From positions 308,067-372,066 of the forward strand of contig SGPM01000003.1 in NCBI GenBank assembly GCA_004802725.1: a stretch of DNA of 64,000 nt. The letters run 5' to 3'. Shown here in pieces: positions 1-11,328 of the stretch (the first letter of the stretch is position 1; each line of letters begins with the position of its first letter). A model generated the notes under the pieces. The model did not search any database, was not told where the DNA came from, and saw only the letters and a list, made by a program, of their open reading frames with translations. Source of the DNA: Antrodiella citrinella. Taxonomy: Eukaryota > Basidiomycota > Agaricomycetes > Polyporales > Steccherinaceae. A program made the translations under genes and the position numbers.

Positions 1-699
1 CCCGCTTCGTCACTTCCTGCCTTACTACCGTCCGCATCGGGGACGAAACGCGAACGTGAGGCAGAGACCCCCGCTGTCCGTCCTACTCCACAGCCGCGTC
101 CAAAGCGACAAAAGATCGTCCCAACTTCCATTCCCAAACCTGAGAAGACGAAGGAGCCATTCTCCCTGGCTTTACCCACCGGATCTGAATTCAGCCTGCC
201 CAGTTCGGTTTCCGCCCCAACAGGTCTTCCTGCTGGCGCCTCTTCAAGTGTAGTCCCAACACCCTCTCCTCCCAACGAATCGGCGGCACAGCCTGCTGAC
301 GATTCCGAGGAAGAAGAGTGGGACGAGGTACAACCGTCTGCATCTGCGAGCGCGCCGACACTATCCACATCACAGCCTGTACGTGCTATTCAGATGGAAG
401 TCATCATACCTACTGCTGCCCCTCACCCGGACCCCATGGAGACCGTGGACAACTCGGACGGCTTAGCAGCCGGTGACGATGACTTCCTACTAGACATGTT
501 CGACGAAGCAGCAGAGGATGATGCTCCAGAGGACGACTTCTTGCAGGACGCTATGGAGGAAGCTTCCGAAGTCAGGGCTCCACCAAAGACTATGGCCGAA
601 CTTGCGCAGACGCAGTTCTCAGGTGCAGACGTAGATGACCCTCTGTGGCCGGACGATGATGAGGATGATACCTCCGATGATACCAGTGATGATGACTAG
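1..699 (+). CDS. 3' end of an acidic-tailed protein, possibly EAF-like elongation factor (partial)
   Basis: The first reading frame is open from base 1 to a TAG at 697-699, giving the last 232 residues of a protein whose start lies left of the window. The visible part is low complexity: a basic Pro/Arg/Lys stretch, then Ser/Pro-rich linker, an acidic patch (EEEEWDEV), and a strongly acidic end with DDDFLLDMFDE and a final run of Asp and Ser. No catalytic motif is visible. Fungal ELL-associated-factor (EAF) type elongation factors end in a similar acidic, Ser/Asp-rich tail after a short conserved block, so that is one candidate, but the diagnostic N-terminal domain is outside the window. The coding nature is fairly sure from the long open frame and stop; the identity is not. 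Confidence 0.6.
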   Translation, partial: PASSLPALLPSASGTKREREAETPAVRPTPQPRPKRQKIVPTSIPKPEKTKEPFSLALPTGSEFSLPSSVSAPTGLPAGASSSVVPTPSPPNESAAQPADDSEEEEWDEVQPSASASAPTLSTSQPVRAIQMEVIIPTAAPHPDPMETVDNSDGLAAGDDDFLLDMFDEAAEDDAPEDDFLQDAMEEASEVRAPPKTMAELAQTQFSGADVDDPLWPDDDEDDTSDDTSDDD

Positions 700-1125
700 G
701 CGTCGTCCCCCCGTTTATAACGTAATTGGAACCACTTTTACGGACCAGCTTCAACGATACGTGGTTCAGGTACATGACTCCCTTTGAACATTTGAATGTC
801 TTTATCTTGTCTCTCGACCCTACGAACTATGTATCATCCGATTTAGCCTGGCCATACCTGTAACATATACCCTCACATTAGTCACACCCTCGCAATGTAG
901 TTCCCACTTTCCGGATGTATATTTCGGAAGCATCACAGTAGAAGCAACAGCAGGATATACGACGGAGACCTGAGTAAGTTTGTCTAGTACAGTCACAGTA
1001 ACGTCATCCCAATATGCGTAGTAAGTATAAAGTTGGTCGTCAAGACCAAATTGCAAAGGCAAAAGTCCAAATTTGCAATAGGAGAAGAATGCATTGCTTC
1101 AGCAGTGAGAAATCGAAGGGGCATG
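700..1125. other. convergent 3' intergenic region
   Basis: This holds the 3' ends of two converging genes. Short open frames occur on both strands, but none shows a family signature or splice partner, and I see no RNA gene or repeat. Confidence 0.5.
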
Positions 1126-2517
1126 TTACGCGCTCGCGGGAACGGAGGTGAACCCATCGACGACGACGGCTCCGCTGGTGGGGGTAGCAGATTCGTCCGA
1201 AGACCCAGCGTCGGATGAACCGGTGGCAGAGGGCGGCGGAACGGCTACGCTGGCACTAGCGTCGGTGGCAGATGGCTGAGGAACACCGGCACTGGACAAC
1301 ACGGCACTGGCCTCAGCGGGTGTCAGGGTCTCCGTCGTCGTGCTACTTGCGGTGGTGGGAGTGGGGCTACCGCTCGGGCTAGCACCGCGAGCAAGCTCAG
1401 CGATGTCCTCGGGAGATGTGTCGATGAAAGCAATGGTGGGGCCAGCGACGAGGTTGTTAGTTGCCTGGTCGCGGACGTTGTTGAGCAGGGGTTGCGGGTC
1501 AGACGTGACGAATATGGCGACAGGACCGTTAATACCGTTGGGAACAACGCATTGGTCGAGAGGAAGCACGATCGCGAAAGGAGCTCCTCCGACGAGCATT
1601 TGGCAAGACAAGCCCTGTTTTAGGGATGAGCATGCTGTCCGCCTCAGTAACAAATTACTTACATCAGTGCTACCATTGATGGCAGCAGACGAGAACGTCA
1701 ATGAGGTACCAGGACCGACAGAACCGGTATTAGTGATGGACAGCGTCGGGTTGGCTATAATGCATTGAGAAAAATGATAGGTCTCCAAGGTGAACAGACG
1801 CACCGGGTATGCCGAGGTCACAGCCCGAAATGAAGGAGCTCGCTACGGCAAGAACCTGACTGGGAGTAAAGGGGATATCGAACGCCTGAGGGATCGCACT
1901 CCCTTGCGACAATATGTTCAAGACTGTCTGGTGACGGGCCTCGACAGTCAGAATGGATGCAGCAGCTGTGAGCAATACCGGGTCGGATAGTAGGGAAGCT
2001 GCTCCAAGGTAGGCAGAAACACCGAGGTTCTCGACTATGCGAGCGGTCGCAGCCATGGTAGGAACGTCTACCAGTGCTGAATCAAAGTTGAACGTGCAGT
2101 TTGTAAGAGGCGTTCCACCCTGAGAAGTGATAGTGGACTACGGAAGCGAGTTCAATGATCTGCTGCATTTCTCAATGACAGATGCACATACCGCAAGGAT
2201 ATCCGTGTGGGTAGATTCATCTGACTGGATAGACGTGAACTGTTGGATAGGCACATTCGCGTCGGCGAATCCGGCACTGGTGAAGTCGGACACCTGGAAC
2301 TTGGCAAGTGCTTGAGTGTAGAACTGCGTCTCAAACTGCTCAAGGACGTGTGCGAAAGCTTCGAGAATAAGTCAATCACAATATCCAGGTTGAAGAGACG
2401 ATCAAACTCACTGAGAACCAACAGATCCTGCGGGGCAGCTGCTCGTCTGATGGGGGCAGCGTTCACGAACGAAGAAGCAGCCAGCGCAACGATTGATGCC
2501 GAAGTAGCGAAACGCAT
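1126..2517 (-). CDS. Rds1-type secreted ferritin-like domain protein
   Basis: Five exons read in phase: 2517-2412, 2358-2192, 2119-1804, 1754-1663 and 1614-1126, giving 389 residues. The N-terminus (MRFATSASIVALAASSFVNA) is a good signal peptide followed by a possible dibasic processing site (RR). The middle matches the fungal ferritin-like family of the stress-responsive Rds1 type: helices with FAHVLEQFETQFY, DESTHTDIL, GVSAYLGAA and VEARHQ, then the conserved QMLVGGAPFAI and DQCVVP segment. The last ~80 residues are Ser/Thr/Pro-rich, like a glycosylated linker. Rds1 in fission yeast is induced by stress and starvation; the biochemical role is not settled. The third and fourth introns (49 and 48 nt) were fixed by restoring the conserved IPANPTLSI and GLSCQM junctions. 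It lies head-to-tail with the carboxypeptidase gene on the same strand, not in an operon. Confidence 0.88.
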
Positions 2518-3101
2518 GTTGGATGAAGAAAAGCTGTGAACTAGTAACTAGACGAAGGAAATGCCGAAGTGTGAGGTAGCCTGCTGGAGAAATACGAAAG
2601 TCGAAAAACGAATGGAAGTCCAGGGGCGCTACCGGGCAGCCCGAATCTACACCAGGTAAGAGGGGAGGGAAAGGGTCAGACTTTGATGAACGCGTTGAGG
2701 CTGGATTTTATACTCACAGAAAAGAGGAGAACGAAAGATGTGACGGAACAGTCAGAGAGGCCTTCGCGACCGTCTTATACGACGATTGATCGATGATCGA
2801 CTGATGGACTCACAGAGACGACCGCCTCGCATACCACTGCCCTGGCTCGGGGAGACCGGCGCAGGCTATGCAGAAATATGCTAGAAAGTATTGAGCAATA
2901 GGGAACTGCAATAACGGATCACCATGGCAATACTACTATCATCGAGGCGGCCTGCGGCCCGGGTGCACACCGCACAGAGGCTCCGCCACCTTCACACTGC
3001 ACCTCCCCACAGGGTCCCACTTATCGTTCTCGATATGCATTCCTACCTCTCATACGTTACAAACAAGTCAACTTGACCTAGACAGACGGCGAATCGTATG
3101 T
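2518..3101. other. upstream region of the ferritin-like gene
   Basis: No coding exon is supported in these 584 bases. The stretch contains the promoter of the ferritin-like gene, including an A/T-rich TATA-like element noted separately, and the 3' flank of the carboxypeptidase gene. Confidence 0.5.
2705..2712 (-). promoter_or_regulatory. TATA-like element upstream of the ferritin-like gene
   Basis: On the minus strand the bases read TATAAAAT, about 190 bases before the ATG at 2517. That is farther than usual for a fungal TATA box relative to the start codon, so either the leader is long or it contains an intron. Confidence 0.35.
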
Positions 3102-5179
3102 CTAAATGGCTCTGCCTCCGAGCCACCTGGAGACCATCGCAAATGCTTCTGCCGGCTTATCATGTGGAACTTTTGGCATCTTTCAGTACCACTGCGGCGG
3201 ACAGTCTGACGGTTCACAGCACTCACCCATATGTCCTGCCCCGCGAATAGTCACAAACGTCAATGGGCCCGACGTCTTTGTCTCTCCCGCCTTCGCCGAG
3301 TTGACCGTCCAATCTTGCCACGTTGTCGCAGCATACAAATCCTTGCCTGCCCATTCCAGTTTATCCACCCAGAGCTTGTTTGCCACCCAGTTACATTGCC
3401 AGTCATACGTCCCTGCGTAGATCAAGACACGGATGCCCCTCTCCAGGAGCCCTGTAACATAGTATTGGGCTGGCACGGCATACTTGTCCATGTGAAGGTT
3501 GAAACCACGACCGACATCTGAAGCGCAAGGTGTGAAATTTTCCGGAGTTTCCACTCCCAAGAGCTGCCTGGTTTCTGGCAGATCGAGGAAGTGACTGATA
3601 GCGGTATTCTCGGCGTAGCACAGTGAGTCACCTACGCACATCTACGATGGATGAGGTTAGTGTACGCCGCCACTACGTTGTCAGATCTCTAACCTTTGAA
3701 ATGTCGTACGGATTGCGTCCTGAGGTAATCATCAGATCACAAACTATGCAGTCTGCGACCGCACACTCACCACTCGCCCAGTATCCGGTGCTCAGCTGGG
3801 AATTGCAGAAGTCTACGGCTGCACGGCAGTCAATAGAATCAAAATGTTGAACACAGTTTCTATCCATCATGTCGACGCAGCGGGGCAACTATATCACATT
3901 ATGAGCCAGCTACGACGGATATTGTGTATCACGACTGACCGCTATTTTCATCTGCACACACGTAGCGATGCTTTGGAATGGAACATCAAGCGAAGAGCTA
4001 CCACACTCGACTTCATATCGACCGGGGTAAAGTCTGCGTGATGCACGTAAGGAAAGTGTAAGCAATATGGGTGTACAGCTGCTTACGTAGATATGTCAGT
4101 GATTCCATTGCCGATGAGCACACTTTGCAGATTGAGGGTCGCACGACCTTCTGCTTTCGCAATCTGGTTCTGATCATAAATGTAACTGGCAAAAGAAGGC
4201 AGGTAACGTCCCTATGTCCCGCAAGTCAAATAAAGGTACCAGCAAGTGGGAGAAGACTTACTCCGTATGACTCGCCGGACAAATGCAGTGGTCTCCCAGA
4301 AAATTGGTTGAACGTCTCGAAAAATATGGTGATAAAAGCATGGACGTTTTTAGCCGCGTCTTCAGTGGTTTCGATGCTCTCGCCAAAGTCCGCATACGAG
4401 AAACCGACGCCGACACTTCAGATTACATTGGCATGATTCCTGGGATGATCGATGTCTGCGACGTACGGTTGGTCCAGGAAGAATATGTTTGCTTCGTTGT
4501 TCCAGGCGTGAGGATTCCAGGTTGTCCCGTTCTTCGAAGTGTTATTCATATCAATGCTGCAGGGGCCTGTTTAAACTGTTCGTGAATACTTCACGATAGC
4601 ACAATACCGAAGTACACACCCAACTCCATCAACAAACCCATGGCGGATGAACAGCCCGGTCCTAATATACTTGGTTAGTCATGTAAAGCTTTGACTTTGA
4701 GTAGAACATGTCTCTACCTCCGTTGATCCACATCATCACGTCGTCTAGTATATCACGGAGTCAGACATCACCTTGCCGCGTACAAGATTCAGGTCACCTT
4801 TCGCAGGATCTCTTCTACTCTCAAAAAAGTAGAAGAACAGATGCTTCGCACCAGCATCCACGTCTAAGTATCCTGTGTACACACTGTCCAATGTCAATCA
4901 CGACATGATTGGAAAACTGATGTCAAGAAACGCTCACTTCACAGTGGGATCGCAGAAGCTGCTCTTCTTCACGCGGACCTGGTGGTGAGGGAAACGAGGA
5001 TGAGTAAGAGCAGTATATTGCTGCTCTGACGTTATCGAGGCCAAAGACGCGTCGGCAGAGATTCTATGGGTAGTTTTGACGATAGGGCTAGTGAAAGGGC
5101 TCTGCGAGGCTTGCGCCGTGGCGAAAGCTGCCAGAGAGACGCAAAGGGTTGCGACCCAATTGAACTTTGCGAACATCAT
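3102..5179 (-). CDS. Serine carboxypeptidase, family S10 (carboxypeptidase Y-like)
   Basis: Twelve exons: 5179-4938, 4883-4798, 4744-4718, 4661-4620, 4566-4467, 4415-4262, 4211-4087, 4033-3940, 3888-3771, 3719-3694, 3641-3227 and 3169-3102. They sum to 498 residues in one frame. The start gives a signal peptide (MMFAKFNWVATLCVSLAAFA) and a short propeptide. Family hallmarks appear in order: NGGPGCSS (oxyanion hole), GFSYADFGES, catalytic Ser in SGESYG, SVLIGNGITD, catalytic Asp in IYAGTYDWQCN and catalytic His in GAGHMVPHDKP. It should cleave C-terminal residues from peptides at acidic pH in the vacuole or outside the cell; no clear membrane anchor is seen. Exons of 26-42 bases make the gene unusually fragmented. 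It is divergent from NCS6 with 213 bases between the start codons. Confidence 0.95.
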
Positions 5180-5392
5180 GGGGATACGTGGGGTCGCACC
5201 GCAAGCCTTTCAGTTTGGTCGTCGATATGGTGAGTGCGACCAACGTCGCGTGTGTGAAGGTCGAAGCGACCATCCGAGAAAGTAATGAAGTTTGGCGCCA
5301 TCCTTTTTGATCGCCGGCCCGCCGCCGGGTGGAAAGTTTTTTTTTGAGTCGAACTCTCAAACTACAACCACCATTCGTTTAGCTCTCACATC

Positions 5393-6775
5393 ATGCCCTC
5401 CAAACAATGCGCTCTTTGCAATGATGCTCGAGCGATTCTGAAACGTCCCAAAACAGGCCAGCAAATATGTCGAGACTGCTTTTTCTACGTCTTCGAGACA
5501 GAGGTGCACAATACAATCATACAAGCCAGTTTATTCAAGAGAGGGGATAGAGTAGCGATAGGTGCTTCTGGAGGAAAAGGTACGACGATATATTCTCACC
5601 TCCTGTACAGCTAATCCAAGTGTAGATTCCACGGTTCTGGCGCATGTCATGAAGACACTCAATGACCGCTATGATTATGGTCTGGAGCTGTTCTTATTGT
5701 CTATCGACGAGGGTATCACTGGATATAGAGATGACTCTTTAGAGGTGTGTCTTTTCACTCCTACGGAGAACGTCTTTTGACCAGTGTCCAGACAGTCAAA
5801 CGAAATCAGCAGCAATATGATATGCCGCTGAAAATCCTGTCTTACGACAAGCTCTATGGCTGGACAATGGACGCCATTGTCGCTCAGATTGGCAAGAAGA
5901 ACAACTGCACTTTCTGCGGTGTATTTCGGAGGCAGGCGCTCGACAGAGGAGCTGCCATGTTAAATGTTGATCACATTGTTACCGGACACAATGCAGACGA
6001 TATAGCGGAGACAGTCTTGATGAACAGTACGCATATCTTATTGCACTTCGTCACAATGCCTTTTTTTAATGGTCCGATTCAGTTATGCGTGGAGACATCG
6101 CTCGGTTAGGCCGATGTACACTCATCTGCACCCAGGGTGAAGATACCATCAAACGTTCTAAGCCGTTCAAATACGCATATGAGAAGGAGATCGTGATGTA
6201 AGTCATGGTGCAATCCCTATGTTCCCCGCGTATAATACTTCCCATAGGTATGCTTATTTCAAGAAGCTCGACTACTTTTCTACGGAGTGCATATATTCCC
6301 CAGATGCATATCGAGGGCATGCACGAGTATTTTTGAAGGATCTGGAGGCTGCGCGGCCAAGTGCGATCATCGACATCATTCACTCTGGCGAAGCATTCGA
6401 GGTGAAAGATGAAGTCAAGGCGATGCAAAAACTCCAGCGTGAGTGGTTGATCTCTACTCTCATTTGTCTGACACGAACCCCATTTCAGAGACGTGTAAGC
6501 GATGCGGATACATGTCAAGTAACGAGCTATGCAAGGCATGCACATTGCTAGAAGGTTTAGAGCGTGGGTTAGCAACTGTAGTCATCGTACGTGATTCCTC
6601 GTCGGATGGCGCCAGACTTGACTCATCTTTTCATCAGACGGATCGAGGACACAACAAGACGGAGGCGGAGGAATCGTCTCGACCCATAGAGACTATGCGC
6701 ACCATTCCATTTTTTCATATACCCTCTGAATCAAACCGTCAAGAGACTGACTCCTCGATTCCAAACGTGGTGTGA
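5393..6775 (+). CDS. NCS6: Cytoplasmic tRNA 2-thiolation protein 1
   Basis: Seven exons (5393-5579, 5626-5744, 5792-6026, 6083-6197, 6248-6438, 6489-6586, 6638-6775) give 360 residues. The protein opens with a CxxC pair (CALC...CRDC), then the ATP-pyrophosphatase P-loop SGGKDST, which is split by the first intron (46 nt). Further conserved blocks are [32 protein letters not shown] and, near the end, a second zinc-type site [16 protein letters not shown]. These identify Ncs6/Ctu1, which with Ncs2 and Urm1 puts the 2-thio group on wobble uridine U34 of tRNA-Lys, -Glu and -Gln in the cytosol. The C-terminal ~45 residues after the zinc site are a species-variable tail. The start is the first ATG and fits the family N-terminus. 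Confidence 0.96.
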
Positions 6776-7007
6776 GTACAGTAATGGTCGTCACAATATA
6801 CCTTTTTTATCGTTAGGAATTGCTTCCTGTATTGTAGATCTTTATAGCTATGTCTGTCCGAACGTCCTAAAACAAGAAAAACGTCCAGATTGCTATGACA
6901 GCAGGGTAATATATGCATTGAGGGTATGTAAAAATGTCCAGCTACAAGCGAGCATCGTTAGTGAGTGATGCAAGAGTAGCCTAGTAGCCTACTCACTCAC
7001 TAGCAGA

Positions 7008-8646
7008 TTAGTCCTTCAAGCTATTTGCAACCGTGGTGCCATTCCCGGTCTTAGCCATCCGAAATGTTGAAGCAACCTGTGGCAACTCCGCTAATTTGCC
7101 CTGTGCTTCAAGCTCCCGACAGGTCTGGAACAAGCTTTCACACTTGTCCACAAGGAAGGCCCCATCGCTCTCATGTTGCTTGTAATCAATGATTGTGTAC
7201 ACGCCCACTCGTGCATTTCCCCAGCGGTCCACTTCTGAGGAGAACTTGACCGGAGATGGCTTTTCCGAAGCTTCCGAAGCCTTCACATCTGCCATGGTCT
7301 GAAGCCCTGTCGCATATAGGCTATGCGTATACGTGCTATCCTCGAAAAGTGTAGGTCGATGTGAGCGTTTCGCAAACCGGGTATGGGTGAAAGTTGAGAG
7401 CTTGTCCGGGATCAGAAATATGGAGAGGAGAGAAAGGTGAACAGCTGAGATTGCGGCTGCAGCAGTGTTGATCGTGTGATTGCGTGACCCAAATAAGCGA
7501 ACCTGCTCAGCGTCAGGAAGAATGTCTATCTTGGAGGCTGCATGAGACTGACCACGTAGAAGTAAACCAGCTTTGCGTACTCGAGGACAGAGACAATGAG
7601 CGCTTTGGTCAATTCGCTGTGCGAAATGCCAGGATGTACTGTAATATGTCGGATGACAGAAGGCTTGGTATTTCGCAGGCTCCGCAAGTACAATTCATGA
7701 GAGATCAAGTCGATTTGATATTTGGTTGCTTCGTAGGCCTTTTTGGCCTTGACACACTGCCAGTCATCGCGGCTGAAGGCGGTGGGCGATGCTTCCAGCG
7801 AAGACATCCATAGAACTCGACTGGGTTGCCTGCTTTGCTCTGCATACAAGGCGAATAGCGGCTCTAGCAACCTCGACTACAACCAGAGCTGTTCAGTCAG
7901 GGAAACCACATGGGGATGAGGAGAAGTCTTACCAGCACATAATGCGAGAAAACATTGGATTGCCATACGAGACCGAGGCCATCTGGACCAATAACACCGG
8001 CACGTTGTATCTTGAATTCGGTGACAGTCACTCCGATGACAGGCTGGCATGCAATCTGGTACAATGCCCCAATCCAATCAAGACCTGTGAAGACAGCACC
8101 TCCGGCATTGCAGATGAGGTGGGAGATGTAAGGATACCTAATATGATGAGCTATGAGTGTAAAACGTATGCCCTACCAAGCCAGACATACTTTTGGGCGA
8201 GCTCGCGTGCAAAGCGGAACACACTACTGAGATTGGCGGTGTCGACAGTATGTATCCGAATATCCAAGTTGTCTCTGAATCGTTCCGCTAGTCCGTTGTA
8301 ACCAGGACGCGTCCGCTCTTTGTGGACATGACTGTCGAAGTCCTCAAGCAGCTGCTGACGCGCGGCTAAAGCACGTTGCTCATTCCGACATGCAAGAATC
8401 AGAGTTAGGCCGTCACAGGGCGCAGTCTCGTTCTGAGGTGTCTTTAAGGGTGTGGCCGAATCTACGGGAACGAACTGTGGAATGGCATCCGGTGGTGTGC
8501 TTTGTGAGAGTTGTCGGAGGAGTCGCTGACATATTCCGAACCCGACCCCGCTGGGAGCTTATGAACATACGTCCAAGACAATGAAGAAGATCTTGGACGC
8601 ACCTGTTTGCACCAGTGACTACAACGATAGGACGAAGATTCGACAT
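7008..8646 (-). CDS. ERG27: 3-keto-steroid reductase (sterol C-4 demethylation)
   Basis: Five exons: 8646-8603, 8550-8191, 8137-7933, 7876-7553 and 7502-7008, giving 475 residues. The N-terminus carries the short-chain dehydrogenase nucleotide site TGANSGVGFG, formed across intron 1, followed by CRNEQRA, LICNAGGA, the catalytic Ser region WMSSLEAS, and the YxxxK pair in AYEATKYQ, then TVHPGI. Erg27 reduces the 3-keto group after C-4 decarboxylation of sterols, in the ER with Erg25, Erg26 and Erg28. The protein is much longer than yeast Erg27 because of an insert after the first helix (Pro/Thr-rich, about residues 29-56). The last exon looks like a free-standing 95-residue ORF (7008-7295) but joins in frame to VRLFGS and continues the family's C-terminus. 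Convergent with NCS6. Confidence 0.94.
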
Positions 8647-8945
8647 AGACCCTTTCGCTGGATAGGACGGTATGTGCTGTCGGTGTCGCGCGAGTAAGAG
8701 ATACACCAGCCCTGGTATTATTTCAATTGTGGGTCGACTACTGGACGTGGCAAGCGCCCATTCGAGTTTTCTCATACCAGTGTGTAGGGCCTGTAGGCCA
8801 CAGTACTGGACGACAGGCAGGTCGTTCGAGTACAGAGAAAACTATGATTGCAAGCTACATGTGTAGCGAAATAAAACAATGACTAACGTGATGCAGAGGA
8901 AATAGCAAGACACTAGATGGTATACAGACTAGGACACTTGAACGA

Positions 8946-11093
8946 CTACACCTCAGATTTTCGCCGCTTCTTCTTCGATGATGAAACGTCGCCGTTGGTC
9001 TCTGCACCCTCGAGAGCAGCTTTCTCCGCCTTGCGAGCCTTCTTCTTGGCTTTCTTTTCCTCCTCAGTCTCATCCTTCGCCTATACCGACTCGGTCAGCA
9101 AAATTTGCAGCGTAAATGGTGCACTTCTTACCTCAGTCATGATCTCGTCACCATCAGCTGCACTCTCTCTCCGCTTGCGCTTCTTCTCCTTCTTGGCCTC
9201 CTTCGTTTCACCGTCAACGTCCATACCACTATCCCCAGCCCCATTTGCCGAAGTCTCGGCCTCCTTGGCCTTTTTCTCAGCACGTCGAGCTTGCTTCGCC
9301 TTCGCTTTCTCCTCCTTCACGGACAGAGCTGCCTGCACCGCTGCTTCCACAGGTTCTCTTTGGGTAGGCACCAAGTCGACGTCATCCGCTGCGCTGTTGT
9401 AGGTCTTGGTCTCTCCGGACATCTGGAAGCGTTGTTGATTCCTGCCATTCTTCAACCCCCGAACACCCGAAGCATCGAGTCCCTGCTCAAGAGCCCGCAG
9501 ACGAGACTCCAGCTTGGCGCGGTTCTCGAGTCCTATTGAAGGCGCAGTGGGCTCGGACTTGCCATCGGTATCGGTAAGCGCATCAACACGGATTGAGAGA
9601 GCGGCTTTGGTGGCAACCATCCGAGCCATCTGTAGACACAACTTAGCACATACGCTAGTTTTCAAACAACAAGAGTGCATACTTTTCCTTTAAGCTTTGG
9701 CGGGGCTTGGCCGATGAGGGAAGCCTGGTAGAAATGGCGTCAACGAGAGAACGATCGACGACATTCAGGCATTACTCACATGGTAAATTAGGCCGTACTT
9801 CGGTGTATCATGCTTGGTTTTCAGAGCGCGGAAGAGTGCCTTCTCAGCGCCGAGGATCTGGACCGTACTGGCTGGGTGCTTCGCGAGACTGAGTAAGCTG
9901 CCCGCATGGCTGATCAGACGTGCACCAACGAGCTCTCCAACAAGAGCCGTCAAGTTGGGAGCGATGGCGTTCATGCGGTTGCGCAGGTACTCCCAGAGTT
10001 GATTCCGATAAGCACTTATTGAGATGACTTGGTCGCAGAGAGCATGAATATGTGTAATATCGGAGTCGGAGATCTCAGTTCCCATTGAGATCTCTGCTGC
10101 AGCTTTCACTGTCTGCTCAAGGTCCTCAGGCAAGACAGCGGCGAAGTCGGTGGTTGCGGCATTCGTACGAAAGCCTGTAAATACAAGATAAGCTAGTATC
10201 ATGTTTTCAGTGAGGCAAAAACATACCCATCGTCTTGATGACTCTCGCGTAGGCAATGTTGTCCACAATAATTTTGGCCATCTCGGGGAAATGCCATCCG
10301 TACCACTCCTACACGAGCCATAGCGCTAGTGAGTGGGTGTTTGCTCGTGAATAAGTGGTAGTACGGACCTTCACTCTCATGGCATAGATGTTGATCTCCT
10401 TGTCGAGGTCATCAAGCAATGCGATTGCTTGTACAATCATCGTATCAACCTTGTCTGGCGAGAACTTGAGTTTGAACCTAGAAGCAGTTGAGTCTAAGGA
10501 AAGCTGGGCTAGGTGAAAACTCGTACCGAGACAGTGAGTGACTGAGACCTAAACTCATGGTCGCGAGGTCCTTCGGATCCAGACCATCGAGCAGAGATGT
10601 CAATTGGCTACGAATTCCACGGAAAAGGTCTAATGAGGTGTTTGCGGCAATCTCAATGCCTAGCTTTTTGTTGATAGAACGACCTGTAAAGCACGCAAAT
10701 TAAATGCAAGAAGAGGTATCGCGTAGACGGTAGGACGAACCAAGTTTTGAATCAGCGACGACCAAGACCTCTTTTCCCTTCCCCTTCTCTACGACTTCTT
10801 CTGACAAGAACTGCTTCAATCCCTTCCCGACTTTGCTCTCTTGGATGGCAGTAATTTCTTCCACGGCAGACGCAGTCGACGTGAAGCGGTGCAGGGCCTT
10901 CAATTTCAAGCTGTGAACATGAGACCGTGCATGAGAGGGCTACACAGAGGAGAGTACGCATTTCGACAACTCACAATTTGTTCGCCTTTTGCGGGGACTC
11001 GAACTCCTCCCAGACATCCTCGCTCGATAATTTTCCTTTATCTGTAACCTTGAAGAGACAGAAACCAAGCGAGGTTTCCGCGAGAACGAGCAT
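8946..11093 (-). CDS. NOP58: Box C/D snoRNP core protein Nop58
   Basis: Nine exons: 11093-10975, 10910-10741, 10683-10527, 10477-10369, 10308-10227, 10174-9780, 9724-9683, 9629-9132 and 9080-8946; 568 residues. It begins [16 protein letters not shown], the Nop58 N-terminal domain, continues through a coiled coil, then the Nop domain with [43 protein letters not shown] and [13 protein letters not shown], and ends in a long Lys/Glu-rich KKE tail. Nop58 pairs with Nop56, Snu13 and fibrillarin on box C/D snoRNAs, guiding rRNA 2'-O-methylation in the nucleolus. The GLIYH-to-ASLIGQ and RMVATK junctions fixed introns 9725-9779 and 9630-9682. It shares a 235-base divergent promoter with NOP9, another nucleolar assembly factor. 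Confidence 0.97.
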
Positions 11094-11328
11094 TTTGAAG
11101 CAAGAGAGCAATGAGGGTTGGAAACACAAATGGCTTCCGTTGCCTGCAAGTGCGAACTCTTTGCACACCCGTCCTGTAGAAATTTTGGTGCATCCATCGT
11201 GAGACTTAATTCCCTTTTGTAGATTTTGTTGATCGTAGATCGAGATCTCGAAGTTATCTTCCCGGCGCTTGACGCTCTATACTCCATTCAACTTCGTGGT
11301 ACAACTTTGCTACTGGAACAACTCTACG
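11094..11328. promoter_or_regulatory. Shared divergent promoter of NOP58 and NOP9
   Basis: Only 235 bases separate the two start codons. No canonical TATA box is visible on either strand. An A/T stretch reading GAAATTTT near 11184 resembles the rRNA-processing element (RRPE) of yeast ribosome-biogenesis promoters, but a single loose match is weak evidence. Coordinate expression of the two nucleolar genes is inferred from the arrangement. Confidence 0.4.

Noticed and set aside
820..1062. 80-codon minus-strand ORF
   Set aside because: Lies past the stop of the ferritin-like gene, has no motif and no in-phase splice link.
7008..7295. Free-standing 95-codon minus-strand gene
   Set aside because: It continues upstream in the same frame into VRLFGS and joins by a normal intron to the ERG27 body; it is the last exon of that gene.
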